Source: Thermomonas sp. (GTDB lineage Bacteria; Pseudomonadota; Gammaproteobacteria; Xanthomonadales; Xanthomonadaceae). From it: a stretch of 64,000 nucleotides of DNA. Shown in pieces: positions 8,685 to 18,196 of this stretch (the first letter of the stretch is position 1; each line of letters opens with the position of its first letter). The notes below the pieces were generated by a model. The model had not been told where the DNA came from and searched no databases. It saw only the letters and a list, made by a program, of their open reading frames with translations. The position numbers and the translations under genes are program-made. The stretch spans positions 62,001-126,000 of the forward strand of contig NZ_JAHRWW010000014.1 in the NCBI RefSeq assembly GCF_019104945.1, in the 5' to 3' direction.

Positions 8685-10394
8685 TTAAAGGCCGAGTTTT
8701 GAAAGTAACGCGCTGTGGTCAAGGTTTTCCGCTTCGGCAGCGCTGCGGGCGCGGTATTCAAACGTACCTGCTTCTAGGCCGCGCCCAGACACGACGACGC
8801 GGTGCGGAATGCCGATCAGTTCCATATCGGCAAACATAGCGCCAGGGCGCAGGCCACGGTCATCAAGCACGGTATCAATACCGGCAGCATTTAATTCATC
8901 ATGCAGTGCTTCGGCGGCCGCGCTCACCGTAGGGTCGTTTTTGGGGTTGATCACGCACACCGCGACTTTCCACGGCGCCATCGCATCAGGCCAAAGAATC
9001 CCGGCGTCATCGTGATTTTGTTCAATAGCGGCCGCCACAATGCGCGAAACGCCAATGCCGTAGCAGCCCATTGCGGGGTTTACGGCTTTGCCATTGGCAT
9101 CGAGTACGGCGCATTTCATTGCTTCCGAGTATTTGCGCCCCAGTGCGAAGACGTGGCCCACTTCAATGCCGCGGCATAGCCCCAAGGTGCCCTGGCCATC
9201 GGGAGAGGGATCACCTTCCACCACATTGCGAATATCGGCCACTTCCGGCTCCGGCAAGTCGCGGCTCCAGTTAACCCCTGCAGTATGGAAGCCAGGTTTA
9301 TTGGCGCCCACTACAAAATCGGCCATCACCGCCACGCTGCGATCCGCAATCACGCGGATCGGCTGCAGGCTGCGCAATGGGCCTAGGAAGCCAGGTTCGC
9401 TGCCGAGTGCAGCGCTGATTTCGGCTTCAGTCGCAAGGCGGTAATCGGCCAATCCGGCGAGTTTGGAAAGTTTAATTTCGTTGACCATATGGTCGCCGCG
9501 CACCAGCGCCAAAGTAAACTGCGCTGCGCCTTCGCTATCGTTACCGATAATGGCAACCGATTTAACCGTGTGGGTGAGCGGAATATTGAGCAGCGCGGCC
9601 ACCTCTTCGCAGGTTTTTTGCGTAGGTGTGGCGACATCGCGCAGCGCTTCTTGTGCTGCGGGACGCTCGGCGTGCGCAACGGCCTCGGCCAGTTCCACGT
9701 TCGCGGCGTAGTCAGAATGATTCGAATACGCGATGGAATCTTCGCCAGAATCGGCGAGTACATGGAATTCGTGCGATGCGCTGCCGCCAATGGCGCCAGT
9801 ATCAGCGGCCACGGCGCGAAACTTCAGCCCGAGGCGGGTAAAGATGCGCGAATAAGTGGCGTACATATTGCGATATTCATCGTGCAGCGAGGCCTCGTCG
9901 ATATGGAACGAGTAGGCATCTTTCATGATGAATTCGCGCGCGCGCATCACTCCGAAGCGGGGGCGAATTTCATCGCGAAACTTGCTGGTGATTTGATAGA
10001 AATTTAGCGGTAGCTGCTTATAGCTGGCGATTTCTTGGCGGAAGAAATCGGTCACTGCTTCTTCCGCGGTGGGCGTGAAGCAATAGTCCTGATCTTTACG
10101 GTCGCGGATTTTCAGCAGCTGCGGGCCGAACTTGCCCCAGCGCCCGGTTTCTTCCCAAAGCTCTTTGGGTTGAATGGAGGGCATCGCCATTTCAATCGCG
10201 CCAGCGCGGTTCATTTCTTCGCGCACCACGGCTTCGACCTTGCGCAATACGCGCAGCCCTAGCGGCGACCACGTGTAAAGGCCCGCGGCGAGTTTGCGGA
10301 TCATGCCCGCTTTGAGCATCAGCTTATGGCTGACGATCTCGGCGTCGGACGGGGTTTCTTTTTCAGTGCGGAGATGAAATTGCGACAGGCGCAT
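8685..10394 (-). CDS. proS: Prolyl-tRNA synthetase
   Basis: Class II aminoacyl-tRNA synthetase charging tRNA-Pro in the cytoplasm, 569 residues, the bacterial-type length. It contains the catalytic core (motif 2 region [20 protein letters not shown], motif 3 [17 protein letters not shown]) and an inserted YbaK-like editing domain (about 225-405). The anticodon-binding domain follows ([13 protein letters not shown] on). The ATG at 10394 gives [15 protein letters not shown], which matches family N-termini. A further upstream ATG at 10430 would add 12 unmatched residues. Confidence 0.97.
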   Translation of the reverse strand: MRLSQFHLRTEKETPSDAEIVSHKLMLKAGMIRKLAAGLYTWSPLGLRVLRKVEAVVREEMNRAGAIEMAMPSIQPKELWEETGRWGKFGPQLLKIRDRKDQDYCFTPTAEEAVTDFFRQEIASYKQLPLNFYQITSKFRDEIRPRFGVMRAREFIMKDAYSFHIDEASLHDEYRNMYATYSRIFTRLGLKFRAVAADTGAIGGSASHEFHVLADSGEDSIAYSNHSDYAANVELAEAVAHAERPAAQEALRDVATPTQKTCEEVAALLNIPLTHTVKSVAIIGNDSEGAAQFTLALVRGDHMVNEIKLSKLAGLADYRLATEAEISAALGSEPGFLGPLRSLQPIRVIADRSVAVMADFVVGANKPGFHTAGVNWSRDLPEPEVADIRNVVEGDPSPDGQGTLGLCRGIEVGHVFALGRKYSEAMKCAVLDANGKAVNPAMGCYGIGVSRIVAAAIEQNHDDAGILWPDAMAPWKVAVCVINPKNDPTVSAAAEALHDELNAAGIDTVLDDRGLRPGAMFADMELIGIPHRVVVSGRGLEAGTFEYRARSAAEAENLDHSALLSKLGL

Positions 10395-10450
10395 GGCAGT
10401 TTGAGGTGACGAAAACGCCCATTCTGCCACGCCCCGCGCAGGGCGCGCGC

Positions 10451-10720
10451 TTATTGGCGCTCGCCGTGCACTTCAATTCCCTCTTTGGGGGTTTTACTTA
10501 CGCGCTCGTAACGCTGGTCTTTGGGCGGCTCTTGGCTGATGTGCAAGGTGCCGTTGGCGTCGTGCCAGCGGTACAGCGCATTGGCGCGTTCGGCTTGGAT
10601 AGCGGCCGCTTGTGTCGCTGCCTGCCGCGCCTGTTCGCGGCGCGGCATTTCAATGGTGAGCCACCACCATGCAGCGGCGGCGAGGCCCACGGCGAGGATC
10701 AGCATGCCGAGAATGCGCAT
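10451..10720 (-). CDS. Small DUF4124-type membrane-anchored protein
   Basis: 89-residue protein. One N-terminal transmembrane helix ([19 protein letters not shown]) is followed by a charged helix and a short DUF4124-like core, [17 protein letters not shown]. The ATG abuts the stop of the preceding DUF4124 gene, so the two are coupled and probably work together in the envelope. DUF4124 has no firmly established function. Confidence 0.75.
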   Translation of the reverse strand: MRILGMLILAVGLAAAAWWWLTIEMPRREQARQAATQAAAIQAERANALYRWHDANGTLHISQEPPKDQRYERVSKTPKEGIEVHGERQ

Positions 10721-11125
10721 TTACTTGCTCGGCACGCAGTAGGCCTTCACAGCGGCTTGATTGAGATCGAGCTGGGCTTTGCGCTCGTCCGCGCTCATAT
10801 TGCGGTCGGCCTTGCCGTCGCCGTTAGTGTCCACGCCCACTGAGTCGCTGCTCTGCAGACGAAGTAAGTTTGCGCGGGCGTTGCGGCACTGCTCGCTTTC
10901 CGCTGCGGGCTTAGCCGGACCGGTTTCTGCGGGCGAGCCGGTTTTGGTGTCGATGTCGCGGGTTTGAAAGTTCTGTTTGGGCTTTACGTCGGTGAAATGG
11001 GGAACGCCGTTGGCGTCTTTCCACTGATAGACGCGCTGCTGCTGGCTATTTTGTGCCGCAGGCGCCGCGCTGGCGATAGCCGTCACCAGCAGGAGGGGGG
11101 TGAGAAAAGCGACAAAAAGGCGCAT
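10721..11125 (-). CDS. Secreted DUF4124 domain protein
   Basis: 134 residues from ATG 11125, where a clear signal peptide begins (MRLFVAFLTPLLLVTAIASA). A farther start would add an unlikely 22-residue leader. The mature part opens with the DUF4124 core VYQWKDANGVPHFTDVKP. A calcium-loop-like DTNGDGKADRNM lies near residue 103, and then there is a C-terminal helix. It stands divergent from pssA with 75 bases between. Periplasmic, function unknown. Confidence 0.78.
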   Translation of the reverse strand: MRLFVAFLTPLLLVTAIASAAPAAQNSQQQRVYQWKDANGVPHFTDVKPKQNFQTRDIDTKTGSPAETGPAKPAAESEQCRNARANLLRLQSSDSVGVDTNGDGKADRNMSADERKAQLDLNQAAVKAYCVPSK

Positions 11126-11200
11126 GGTGATGGCTCCGGTAAAAGTATGCTGATTGCAACACTGCGCCGCCGCCGCTGCAACCCCGTACACTATGGAACT

Positions 11201-11980
11201 ATGGACGACAATCTCCCTATCGAATCCCGGCCGCGCGCGCGCGGCATCTATTTGCTTCCCAATCTATTCACCACGGGCGGCCTGTTTGGTGGTTTCTTCG
11301 CCATTATCGCGGCGTCGCAAGGGCGTATTGAGGCGGCCTGCGTGGCGATTTTTGTGGCCGCAATTCTCGACGGGCTGGACGGCCGCGTAGCGCGGTTGAC
11401 CAATACCCAGAGTGAATTCGGCGTGCAATACGACTCACTCGCCGATTTGGTGAGCTTTGGCATGGCCCCGGCCATGCTGATGTACCACTGGGCGCTGCTT
11501 TCTCTGCGCCTTGATGGGGTGACCCAAGGCAAGATTGGCTGGCTCGGCGCTTTCCTCTACGCGGCTTGCGCGGCGCTGCGCTTGGCGCGGTTTAACAGCC
11601 AAGTCGCGGTGGTGGATAAGCGCTGGTTTATTGGCCTTGCAAGCCCTGCGGCGGCCGGCTTGGTGGCCAGTGCGGTGTGGGTCAGCCATGAGTTTGGCTG
11701 GACGGGCGAAGAACTGCGTTACCCGGCACTGGCGCTAACGGTGATTGCCGGCCTGCTGATGGTGAGCCGGATTCGCTATAACAGCTTTAAGGGCAGTGGC
11801 CACGGGCCGAAATCGGATCGCGTGCCGTTTTTCGCATTGCTGATTCCGCTGGCGGTGCTGATTGCGCTGTGGATTGCGCCCGCCATTACCCTGCTGACCG
11901 CAACGGCGCTGTACGCGCTGTCTGGGCCGGTGCTGTGGTTCAAACGGCGACACCTGCCGGGAGCTGACCCTGCGCCATGA
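11201..11980 (+). CDS. pssA: CDP-diacylglycerol-serine O-phosphatidyltransferase
   Basis: Inner-membrane enzyme making phosphatidylserine, precursor of phosphatidylethanolamine, from CDP-diacylglycerol and serine. It has 259 residues. The CDP-alcohol phosphotransferase motif is complete: Asp57, Asp60-Gly61, Ala64-Arg65, Gly74, Asp78, Asp82. Six to eight hydrophobic segments are present. ATG 11201 was chosen because MDDNLPIESRPRARGIYLLP matches the family N-terminus. Longer in-frame starts run through the divergent DUF4124 gene. The stop overlaps the next ATG (ATGA). Confidence 0.94.
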   Translation: MDDNLPIESRPRARGIYLLPNLFTTGGLFGGFFAIIAASQGRIEAACVAIFVAAILDGLDGRVARLTNTQSEFGVQYDSLADLVSFGMAPAMLMYHWALLSLRLDGVTQGKIGWLGAFLYAACAALRLARFNSQVAVVDKRWFIGLASPAAAGLVASAVWVSHEFGWTGEELRYPALALTVIAGLLMVSRIRYNSFKGSGHGPKSDRVPFFALLIPLAVLIALWIAPAITLLTATALYALSGPVLWFKRRHLPGADPAP

Positions 11981-12264
11981 GCTGGGACCCGTTTCAGCGC
12001 GCTGTACTGGCTGAGCTGGATGTTGCGCTGTATCGCGTGGCGGGCGCGCCCGTCGCGGCGCATGCAGACGCAGCTGCTAAGCCTATTCCGGCTGCGGGTG
12101 ATAGCGGGATGTTGATGGTGCTGGCGCGAGTGCTGCAGCTGCCTGTTGAAGCCCTGCAGCCGTATCCTGACGTGGTGGCCGCAAGTGCAGGCCTGCGTGG
12201 GAGTGCCGCGGCCAAACGCGCGCTGTGGCCGCGCCTGCGGGCGCTAAGACGCGCATTGCGATGA
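11977..12264 (+). CDS. holD: Candidate DNA polymerase III psi subunit (HolD-like)
   Basis: 95-residue protein wedged between pssA and rimI with ATGA overlaps on both sides. In E. coli holD lies directly upstream of rimI. Segments line up by eye with HolD: ELDVALYRVAGAP with the N-terminal chi-binding peptide (ITQWSLRRPGA), LMVLARVLQLPVEALQPYP with the VLRALTVSPDQVLQL region, and AAAKRALWPRLRAL with TARAALWQQI. The middle of E. coli HolD is shortened. If right, it bridges the clamp loader to HolC and SSB. The call rests on synteny plus my manual alignment. A generic small alanine-rich protein remains possible. Confidence 0.55.
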   Translation: MSWDPFQRAVLAELDVALYRVAGAPVAAHADAAAKPIPAAGDSGMLMVLARVLQLPVEALQPYPDVVAASAGLRGSAAAKRALWPRLRALRRALR

Positions 12265-12743
12265 GTACCGGGGTGCAGGCGTACGGGGCCTCGGCGCGCC
12301 CCGATCTGCGGCCGATGCGCGAAACCGATTTAGATGCGGTGATGGCAGTGGAAGTGCGCGCCTATCCATTTCCGTGGACGCGCGGCATTTTTCGCGACTG
12401 TCTCGACGCGGGTTATGCCATGTGGCTACAAGAGCGGCAGGGCGATCTGGTGGGCTACGGCGTGCTGAGCATCGCGGCAGATGAGGCGCATATCCTGAAT
12501 CTCTGCACCGCGCCGGGGAATGAAGGGCAGGGCTTGGGACAGCGGATGCTGCAGTCGTTGCTCAAAATTGCGCGTGGGCACGGTGCACAGCGCGTGTTTT
12601 TGGAAGTACGCCCGTCCAACACGCGCGCGATTACACTGTACGAGCGCAGTGGATTTAACGAAATTGGCCGCCGCCCGCGCTACTACCCGGCACAAAATGG
12701 GCGCGAAGATGCCATTGTCATGGCGATGGAATTGCTCGATTGA
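12261..12743 (+). CDS. rimI: Ribosomal protein S18-alanine N-acetyltransferase
   Basis: GNAT acetyltransferase of 160 residues that acetylates the N-terminus of ribosomal protein S18. Motif A, LCTAPGNEGQGLGQRML, provides the acetyl-CoA phosphate loop. FLEVRPSNTRAITLYERSGF is the RimI-specific motif B region. The ATG at 12261 lies in the stop of the preceding gene (ATGA). An upstream in-frame ATG at 12225 is inside that gene. Confidence 0.92.
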   Translation: MSTGVQAYGASARPDLRPMRETDLDAVMAVEVRAYPFPWTRGIFRDCLDAGYAMWLQERQGDLVGYGVLSIAADEAHILNLCTAPGNEGQGLGQRMLQSLLKIARGHGAQRVFLEVRPSNTRAITLYERSGFNEIGRRPRYYPAQNGREDAIVMAMELLD

Positions 12744-12778
12744 CGAATTGTTCGGCCTGCGGCGCTTAGAATGCGCGC

Positions 12779-13132
12779 ATGGATATCTTCAAAATTTTTA
12801 CCGTCGAAGCCGCCCACCGCCTACCGAACGTGCCGGAAGGGCATAAGTGTGCGCGTTTGCACGGGCATTCGTTCCGCATCGAGTTGCACGTCAGCGGCGA
12901 GCCCGACCCACATACCGGCTGGGTGATGGACTTTGCCGAGCTCAAAGCGGCCTTTCAGCCCGTGTATGACCGCTTGGATCACCATTATCTGAATGAGATC
13001 GAAGGGCTGGAGAACCCCACCAGTGAGCGTCTGGCGCAGTGGCTTTGGACGCAGGTGAAGCCGCTGGTGCCGTTGCTTTCTGAAGTTGTGGTGCACGAGA
13101 CCTGCACCTCGGGCTGCCGATACCGTGGCTGA
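12779..13132 (+). CDS. queD: 6-carboxy-5,6,7,8-tetrahydropterin synthase
   Basis: Second enzyme of queuosine/preQ0 synthesis, converting dihydroneopterin triphosphate to carboxytetrahydropterin. 117 residues, normal length. Zinc ligands His13, His28 and His30 (AAHRL, LHGHSF), catalytic Cys24, and the C-terminal [14 protein letters not shown] strand are all present. It follows rimI by 35 bases, probably in the same transcript. Confidence 0.95.
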   Translation: MDIFKIFTVEAAHRLPNVPEGHKCARLHGHSFRIELHVSGEPDPHTGWVMDFAELKAAFQPVYDRLDHHYLNEIEGLENPTSERLAQWLWTQVKPLVPLLSEVVVHETCTSGCRYRG

Positions 13133-13151
13133 ATAACAATCACCCGCCATT

Positions 13152-13170
13152 GACAACGATTCTCGATTGC
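13152..13170. promoter_or_regulatory. Possible Fur box upstream of bfd
   Basis: GACAACGATTCTCGATTGC matches 11 of 19 positions of the Fur consensus GATAATGATAATCATTATC and is followed at 13169-13181 by a perfect 6-1-6 palindrome GCGATTGAATCGC. It lies 43 bases before bfd, where iron control is expected. Confidence 0.45.
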
Positions 13171-13212
13171 GATTGAATCGCACTCGTGTTCGATTGAAAG
13201 TGGGTGTTGTCC

Positions 13213-13416
13213 ATGTACGTGTGCATTTGCAACGGGGTCACGGATCGCCAAATTCTGGAAGTGGCCGAAGCCGGTTGCGATAGCGTTGCTGAAATGACCA
13301 TGCGCACCGGCGCGGGTTCCAGCTGCGGCTCGTGCTTAGGCTTGGTGGCAGAGATGATCGAAGAAGTGCGCGCACGCCGTGCGCTACCGATCCCCGTGTT
13401 GGCGGAAGCCGCTTAA
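13213..13416 (+). CDS. bfd: Bacterioferritin-associated ferredoxin
   Basis: 67-residue [2Fe-2S] protein that reduces stored iron in bacterioferritin for release. Cluster cysteines Cys4, Cys6, Cys38 and Cys41 keep the C-x-C-x31-C-x2-C pattern of the family. ATG 13213 is chosen over an in-frame GTG at 13204 because [11 protein letters not shown] is the conserved start. It lies upstream of bfr in the same direction, 76 bases apart. Confidence 0.95.
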   Translation: MYVCICNGVTDRQILEVAEAGCDSVAEMTMRTGAGSSCGSCLGLVAEMIEEVRARRALPIPVLAEAA

Positions 13417-13492
13417 AGCGGGTGATTCCCGTTTTCCCCTAGCCAAGTCGGTTAGCGGTAGAGTGGGGCGTTTTCATAAAGGACGCTTCACG

Positions 13493-13966
13493 ATGAAAGG
13501 CGACGCCAAGGTTATTGGATATCTCAATAAGGCGCTCTACAACGAGCTAACCGCCATCAATCAGTATTTCTTGCACGCCAAGATGCTGAAAAACTGGGGG
13601 CTGCTGGCGCTGGCCGCGCATGAGCATCACGAATCCATTGATGAAATGAAGCACGCCGACATGCTGGCCGAGCGTATTTTGTTTTTGGACGGGCTACCGA
13701 ATTTTCAGGCGCTGGGTAAGCTCAAAATTGGTGAAACCCCGGCGGAGATTTTGCGCTGTGACCTAGCCCTTGAGATGGAAGCCGTGCCGCTGCTGCGCGA
13801 GGCAATTGCCTATTGTGAATCGATTGCGGATTTCGGCAGCCGCAAGATTTTTGCCGATATCTTGGACTCTGAAGAAGAGCATATCGACTGGCTGGAAACG
13901 CAGATTTCGCTGGTGGATCGACTGGGTGAACAAAACTATCTCGCCCAGCAGATGGAAAACAGCTAA
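13493..13966 (+). CDS. bfr: Bacterioferritin
   Basis: Haem-containing iron storage protein, 157 residues, forming 24-subunit cages. Ferroxidase ligands Glu18, Glu51 and His54 and the haem ligand Met52 are at the same numbers as in E. coli Bfr. The second-half ligands lie in [15 protein letters not shown] and [17 protein letters not shown] 13493 follows AAAGGACGCTTCACG, a fair ribosome binding site. Works with bfd just upstream. Confidence 0.96.
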   Translation: MKGDAKVIGYLNKALYNELTAINQYFLHAKMLKNWGLLALAAHEHHESIDEMKHADMLAERILFLDGLPNFQALGKLKIGETPAEILRCDLALEMEAVPLLREAIAYCESIADFGSRKIFADILDSEEEHIDWLETQISLVDRLGEQNYLAQQMENS

Positions 13967-13973
13967 GCAAGCA

Positions 13974-16241
13974 TCAATGACCCGCGCTGCTCGCCAAGAT
14001 GGCCTGCAGCGCGGCGCGTGTCTTGGAGAACTCGCCCACGATCTTGGCCACCGCGCTGGCAGGCTGGGTTAGGGTGCCGTCGCGTGCGGCGTGCTCCAGT
14101 TCGCGCGCGGCAACAGACAGCGGCATTGCGCCCACGTTGGCACTGGATGACTTCAGCGAGTGCGCGGCAACGCGTAGAGCAATGGGGTCATTGGCCACAG
14201 CCGCGCGCTCCAGCTGCGCTACAAGGCGCGGAGCGTCTTCCAAATACACGCGGATGATATGGTCCACTTCCGAGCCGAGCAGGTCGCGCAGCTCGCCTAA
14301 GATCGCCTTATCCAGTACGGCATCTGCGGGCGCTTCTGGGGCGGCTGGCGCAGCAGCTACGGCTGGCGCGGCAGACGGGAGTGGCATGGCGGCGTTCTTC
14401 CAGCGCTGGATGCATTGCTCCAGTTCGCTGCGGCTCACTGGTTTTGCCAAATAGTCATCCATTCCCGCGTCGAGACATTTGCGGCGGTCGCCGGCCATCG
14501 CATTGGCGGTCATCGCCACAATCGGCAGGCGGCGACTGACGTTGCGCTCTTGCTCCACCTCGCGCCAGCGGCGGGTGGCGCTGTAGCCGTCAAGTACCGG
14601 CATTTGGCAGTCCATCAGCACAAGGTCATAACTGCCGACGTCCATTTTCTCCAGTGCCACTTGCCCGTTGCCGGCGGTTTCGCACTCGGCACCCAAGACC
14701 TGCAGCAGGCGCTGGGCCACCATGAGGTTTACCGGGTTGTCTTCCACCAGCAAAATGCGCGGCACGCGCGTGCTGTCTTCGGCTTGGGCGTGCAGTGGCG
14801 GCTGCGGGTGCAGCTCTTGCTGCGACCACGAAACGCCAGAGGCCGACAATGTGGCGCGTAGGTCAGAGTCGCTGACGTTGCGCGGAATGATGGTGGAGGC
14901 CATCGGCAGTTCGAGCGAGGTGATTTCATCGCTGCGCAAATAGACCAGGCGCACTTCGCCATACTGCTGGTGGCGCTCCATATTGCGTGCCAGCGAAAGC
15001 GCGGTGCTGCGAATGCTGGAAAGATCAGCTAGCACCACCGAGAACGTCCACGGCTCGCCCTGTGCGTGCGCTTGGCGCAACCGCTCCAGCGCGTCGTGGG
15101 TGTTTTCCACAGCGGTGATACGCAGCCCCCAGTTGGGCAGCAGCATGGTCAGGCGCATGCGCAGGCGCGCATCGGTGGTGATCAGAAGGACGCGGCCACC
15201 GTGTAGGTCTTCCTGATGGCTGGGCATATCGCCCTGCGCTTTGAGCAGGGGGACTTCAAACCAGAAGGTCGAGCCGCTGCCGGGGTTGGAGTCCACGCCG
15301 ATGTGGCCGCCCATCAACTCAACGATACGCTGCGAAATGACCAGGCCAAGGCCGGTGCCGCCGTAGATGCGGGTGGTGGAGGTGTCGGCTTGGCTGAAGG
15401 GCTGGAAGAGCTTTTCCCGCTTTTCGTGGGAGATGCCGATGCCGGTGTCTTGTACTTCAAGCCGCAGTTGGTGCTGCGAAGCGGTTTCGCCGGTTTTACG
15501 CACGGTAATGGTGACACTGCCGCGCTCGGTAAATTTGATCGCATTGCTGAGCAGGTTGCTCAAAATCTGCCGCAGGCGCACCGGATCGCCGCGTACCGGC
15601 AGGCGTACCGAAGGGTCGATATACAGCAGCAGGTGCAGCCCCTTAGCCTGTGCGGGGCGCTCCATCAGGGTGATGACGCTTTGCAGCAGTTCGCGCAAGT
15701 TGAAACCGGTGGTTTCAAGTTCGAGTTTGTCGGCTTCGAGCTTGGAGTAGTCGAGGATGTCATCCACGATACGCAGTAGCTGCTGCGCAGAGGCGGTGGC
15801 GGTCTTCAAAATTTCCTGCTGATCAACGCCCAGCCGGGTCGAGGCGAGCAGGTCGAGCATGGGGATGATACCGTTCAGCGGGGTGCGGATTTCATGGCTC
15901 ATCGTGGCCAAAAATTCGCCTTTGGCCATCACGGCCGATTCGGCCGCCTGTTTGGCGCGGGTGAGTTCGCCTTCCATTTGCGAATGGTGGGTGAGCTCTT
16001 GCTTGAGTTCGTTGGCTTTGCGTTCTGAAAGCTGCAGTTGGTCGCGCTTTTCGGCCAGTAGCTGCTCTTGCCGCCGCATTGTGGTTAGATGGAAAACGCT
16101 GGCAGCAAGGGTAACAACGATAAGAATTGCGGCGATAAGAAACCACGGGCCGGAAATGCCGAGCTCCCCAGCGGCAAGTGCCAGAAGCGCTGCGGTTGCG
16201 GCGCCGGGAGCCAGCCAGGAGGGGAGGGGCGATTTATTCAC
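13974..16241 (-). CDS. Hybrid sensor histidine kinase (HisKA-HATPase-REC-REC-Hpt)
   Basis: Membrane kinase of 755 residues. Two transmembrane helices in the first 55 residues leave almost no periplasmic part, and a coiled-coil follows. HisKA has His116 in [11 protein letters not shown]; HATPase motifs are DTGIGI and GTGLGL. A degenerate receiver with no phospho-Asp follows ([15 protein letters not shown]). The second receiver is good, with Asp544 in LVLMDCQMP. The C-terminal Hpt has His694 in [13 protein letters not shown]. The start is GTG at 16241, which overlaps the stop of the upstream regulator (GTGA). The layout resembles BarA/RpfC-type kinases. The signal is unknown. Confidence 0.88.
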   Translation of the reverse strand: MNKSPLPSWLAPGAATAALLALAAGELGISGPWFLIAAILIVVTLAASVFHLTTMRRQEQLLAEKRDQLQLSERKANELKQELTHHSQMEGELTRAKQAAESAVMAKGEFLATMSHEIRTPLNGIIPMLDLLASTRLGVDQQEILKTATASAQQLLRIVDDILDYSKLEADKLELETTGFNLRELLQSVITLMERPAQAKGLHLLLYIDPSVRLPVRGDPVRLRQILSNLLSNAIKFTERGSVTITVRKTGETASQHQLRLEVQDTGIGISHEKREKLFQPFSQADTSTTRIYGGTGLGLVISQRIVELMGGHIGVDSNPGSGSTFWFEVPLLKAQGDMPSHQEDLHGGRVLLITTDARLRMRLTMLLPNWGLRITAVENTHDALERLRQAHAQGEPWTFSVVLADLSSIRSTALSLARNMERHQQYGEVRLVYLRSDEITSLELPMASTIIPRNVSDSDLRATLSASGVSWSQQELHPQPPLHAQAEDSTRVPRILLVEDNPVNLMVAQRLLQVLGAECETAGNGQVALEKMDVGSYDLVLMDCQMPVLDGYSATRRWREVEQERNVSRRLPIVAMTANAMAGDRRKCLDAGMDDYLAKPVSRSELEQCIQRWKNAAMPLPSAAPAVAAAPAAPEAPADAVLDKAILGELRDLLGSEVDHIIRVYLEDAPRLVAQLERAAVANDPIALRVAAHSLKSSSANVGAMPLSVAARELEHAARDGTLTQPASAVAKIVGEFSKTRAALQAILASSAGH

Positions 16242-17938
16242 AAAGTAGCACTCTGGAAGTCGAAGTCGAGGGCTTGGTCTGGCCGCTGGACGAGGTTGCC
16301 TTGGATAAAGTCGATGCCGCCTACCCATAGCGCAGCGGCGGCCTGTGGGTCTTCTACGGCTTGGCCGATCACCTGCAAGGCGAGGCGGTGGGCGCGCTCG
16401 ATGGCTACCTTCATTTCATCGTGCAGCTCCGGCGGCAGCGGCTGCTGGGCGAAGTCGGCAGACAGGCGCAGATAGCCCAGCGGCAGCTCTTGCAACAGTT
16501 GGTTGGAGTCTTCGTTGCTACGGTATTGGCTGAGGCAGAACTGCACGCCTGCGGGCACCATTTGTTCGCAGAATTGCTGCAGCGACACCACGTGCACGAT
16601 GGCGTCGTTCAAACGCAGGTCGATGATGAGCGAGGGGCCTTCGACGTTGTAGCGCGCAAGCGCTTCTTGCAGCCAGCCCGCGTAGCTGTCTTGGCCTAGG
16701 GTTTGCGGTGCTTGCGACACCAATAGGCGCATCGGGCGGCTTTCCGAACGGCGCTTTTGCAGTAGCTCCAGCGAGCGCTCCATCACCCAGCGATCCAGCT
16801 GCGGCATCAGGCCCGCGGTTTGCGCCACAGCGAGAAATTCACCCGCACGGCGCACCGTGCCATCGGGGCCGAGCATGCGCACCAGCACTTGGAACTGGGC
16901 GTCTTCGCCTCCAGCCACGGCGACAATGGGCTGGAATGCAAGATACAGACCTTCACCGCCGTTGAGTGCGGCGCGCAGCTCGTCGGCAAGGCCACTGGTT
17001 TCCACCTTTTCAGGTGGAACGTAGGCGGCAATGCCAATCGGAGAACCGTGCGCTTCACGCGAGGCTTCTTCAGCGGCCGCAAGCGCGGCGCCCGCGTCTT
17101 GGAAGTCGTGGTTCAGCTGGGTGTAACCAACGGTGCAGCGCAGACGCAGAGTTTCTTCTTCAATTTTGAAGTCTTGATAGCCCACGCCATCACGCAGACT
17201 GCGCGCATAGGCGTCGAGTTCGCCTTGCGCTTTGCCATTCACCAGCACCAAGAACGCCGTGTCACTGAGGCGGGCGGTGGGGTTGTCGCCTGCAAGGTTA
17301 CCGAGGAAGCGGCCTGCGTCGTTGATGAGGCTTTCAAATGCGGCGTAACCGTAGCGATTGCGCAGCGCGGTTGGGTTGCCCATCTCCAGCATCAGTGCGC
17401 CGCCAACGGTGTTGCTGGCCAAACGTGTGCCAAGTTCGCGCAGCAAGGCGGGGCGGGTGAATAGCCCTGTCACTGGGTGGCGATCGGGGTCGGCCACGGT
17501 TTGCCGTGAGCTGTTTTGCGCACGCGCGCGGCGGATGCGGTTTTGTACCGCGGCGATCAAATGGCGCGGGCGTACCGGTTTTAGGATGTAGTCGTCACCG
17601 CCGTGCTCAAGCGCTTCTAGCTCGCGTTCGGGGTCGTGATCGCCGGTGAGAAACACCACCGGGGTGTATTCGAAGCGTGGGTGCTGGCGGATATGAGTGG
17701 TGAGGGTCGTGCCGCTGATGCCCGGCATATGCAGATCCATCAGCACGAGGTCTGGCTCAAACCGCTCCATGGTTTCCAGCATGCGCTCGGGAATGGCGAC
17801 TACTTCAGCCTGAATACCCGCACCGCGCAAAATGGCCTCGGCGAAGACCGCTTGGCTGCGGTCATCTTCGACGATCAGGACGCGAAATGGCGCTGAATTT
17901 TGCGAGTTTTCGCCTGTTTGAGTTTGTTCCGCACTCAT
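16238..17938 (-). CDS. Response regulator with degenerate GGDEF and EAL domains (FimX-like)
   Basis: 566-residue protein: receiver (about 18-135, phospho-Asp68 in LVLMDLHMP), GGDEF domain (about 165-320) and EAL domain (about 330-560). The GGDEF signature is replaced by LSDTAF and the EAL motif by QVL. The DDFG metal loop is also lost (SQYRSNE). Both enzymes should therefore be dead, as in FimX, which instead binds c-di-GMP with its EAL fold and controls type IV pili. ATG 17938 has GGAGGG upstream; a further start at 17965 lacks one. The gene is coupled to the hybrid kinase downstream, its likely phosphodonor. Confidence 0.85.
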   Translation of the reverse strand: MSAEQTQTGENSQNSAPFRVLIVEDDRSQAVFAEAILRGAGIQAEVVAIPERMLETMERFEPDLVLMDLHMPGISGTTLTTHIRQHPRFEYTPVVFLTGDHDPERELEALEHGGDDYILKPVRPRHLIAAVQNRIRRARAQNSSRQTVADPDRHPVTGLFTRPALLRELGTRLASNTVGGALMLEMGNPTALRNRYGYAAFESLINDAGRFLGNLAGDNPTARLSDTAFLVLVNGKAQGELDAYARSLRDGVGYQDFKIEEETLRLRCTVGYTQLNHDFQDAGAALAAAEEASREAHGSPIGIAAYVPPEKVETSGLADELRAALNGGEGLYLAFQPIVAVAGGEDAQFQVLVRMLGPDGTVRRAGEFLAVAQTAGLMPQLDRWVMERSLELLQKRRSESRPMRLLVSQAPQTLGQDSYAGWLQEALARYNVEGPSLIIDLRLNDAIVHVVSLQQFCEQMVPAGVQFCLSQYRSNEDSNQLLQELPLGYLRLSADFAQQPLPPELHDEMKVAIERAHRLALQVIGQAVEDPQAAAALWVGGIDFIQGNLVQRPDQALDFDFQSATL

Positions 17939-18060
17939 GGCCGCCCTCCGAACCCTAAACCGCAAGCAGGGCTGACCTTGGCTGGCCGCGTGCGGGAGGT
18001 ATTGATGGACAGGACGGGCTTGACGGGCATGAACTCAAAATGGGCGTGCATGTAATGAAT

Positions 18061-18076
18061 TGTGACGTAAATCAAG
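18061..18076. promoter_or_regulatory. Possible CRP/Clp-type site
   Basis: TGTGACGTAAATCAAG has a full left half (TGTGA) and a three-of-five right half with the right six-base spacing of a CRP-family site. It lies midway in the 258-base divergent gap between the REC-GGDEF-EAL gene and erpA, which otherwise shows nothing clear. Confidence 0.3.
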
Positions 18077-18196
18077 AGAAAAAGCGGCCTTTTCCCAAAC
18101 TATAGAGGGAATCTGGCTGAATCAGGAGTGTCTTGTTCAGTCTAGCGCGGGAAGGCAAAGGTTGAAACGTGGAGGCGGGCGCTTCATCCTTGGCGG

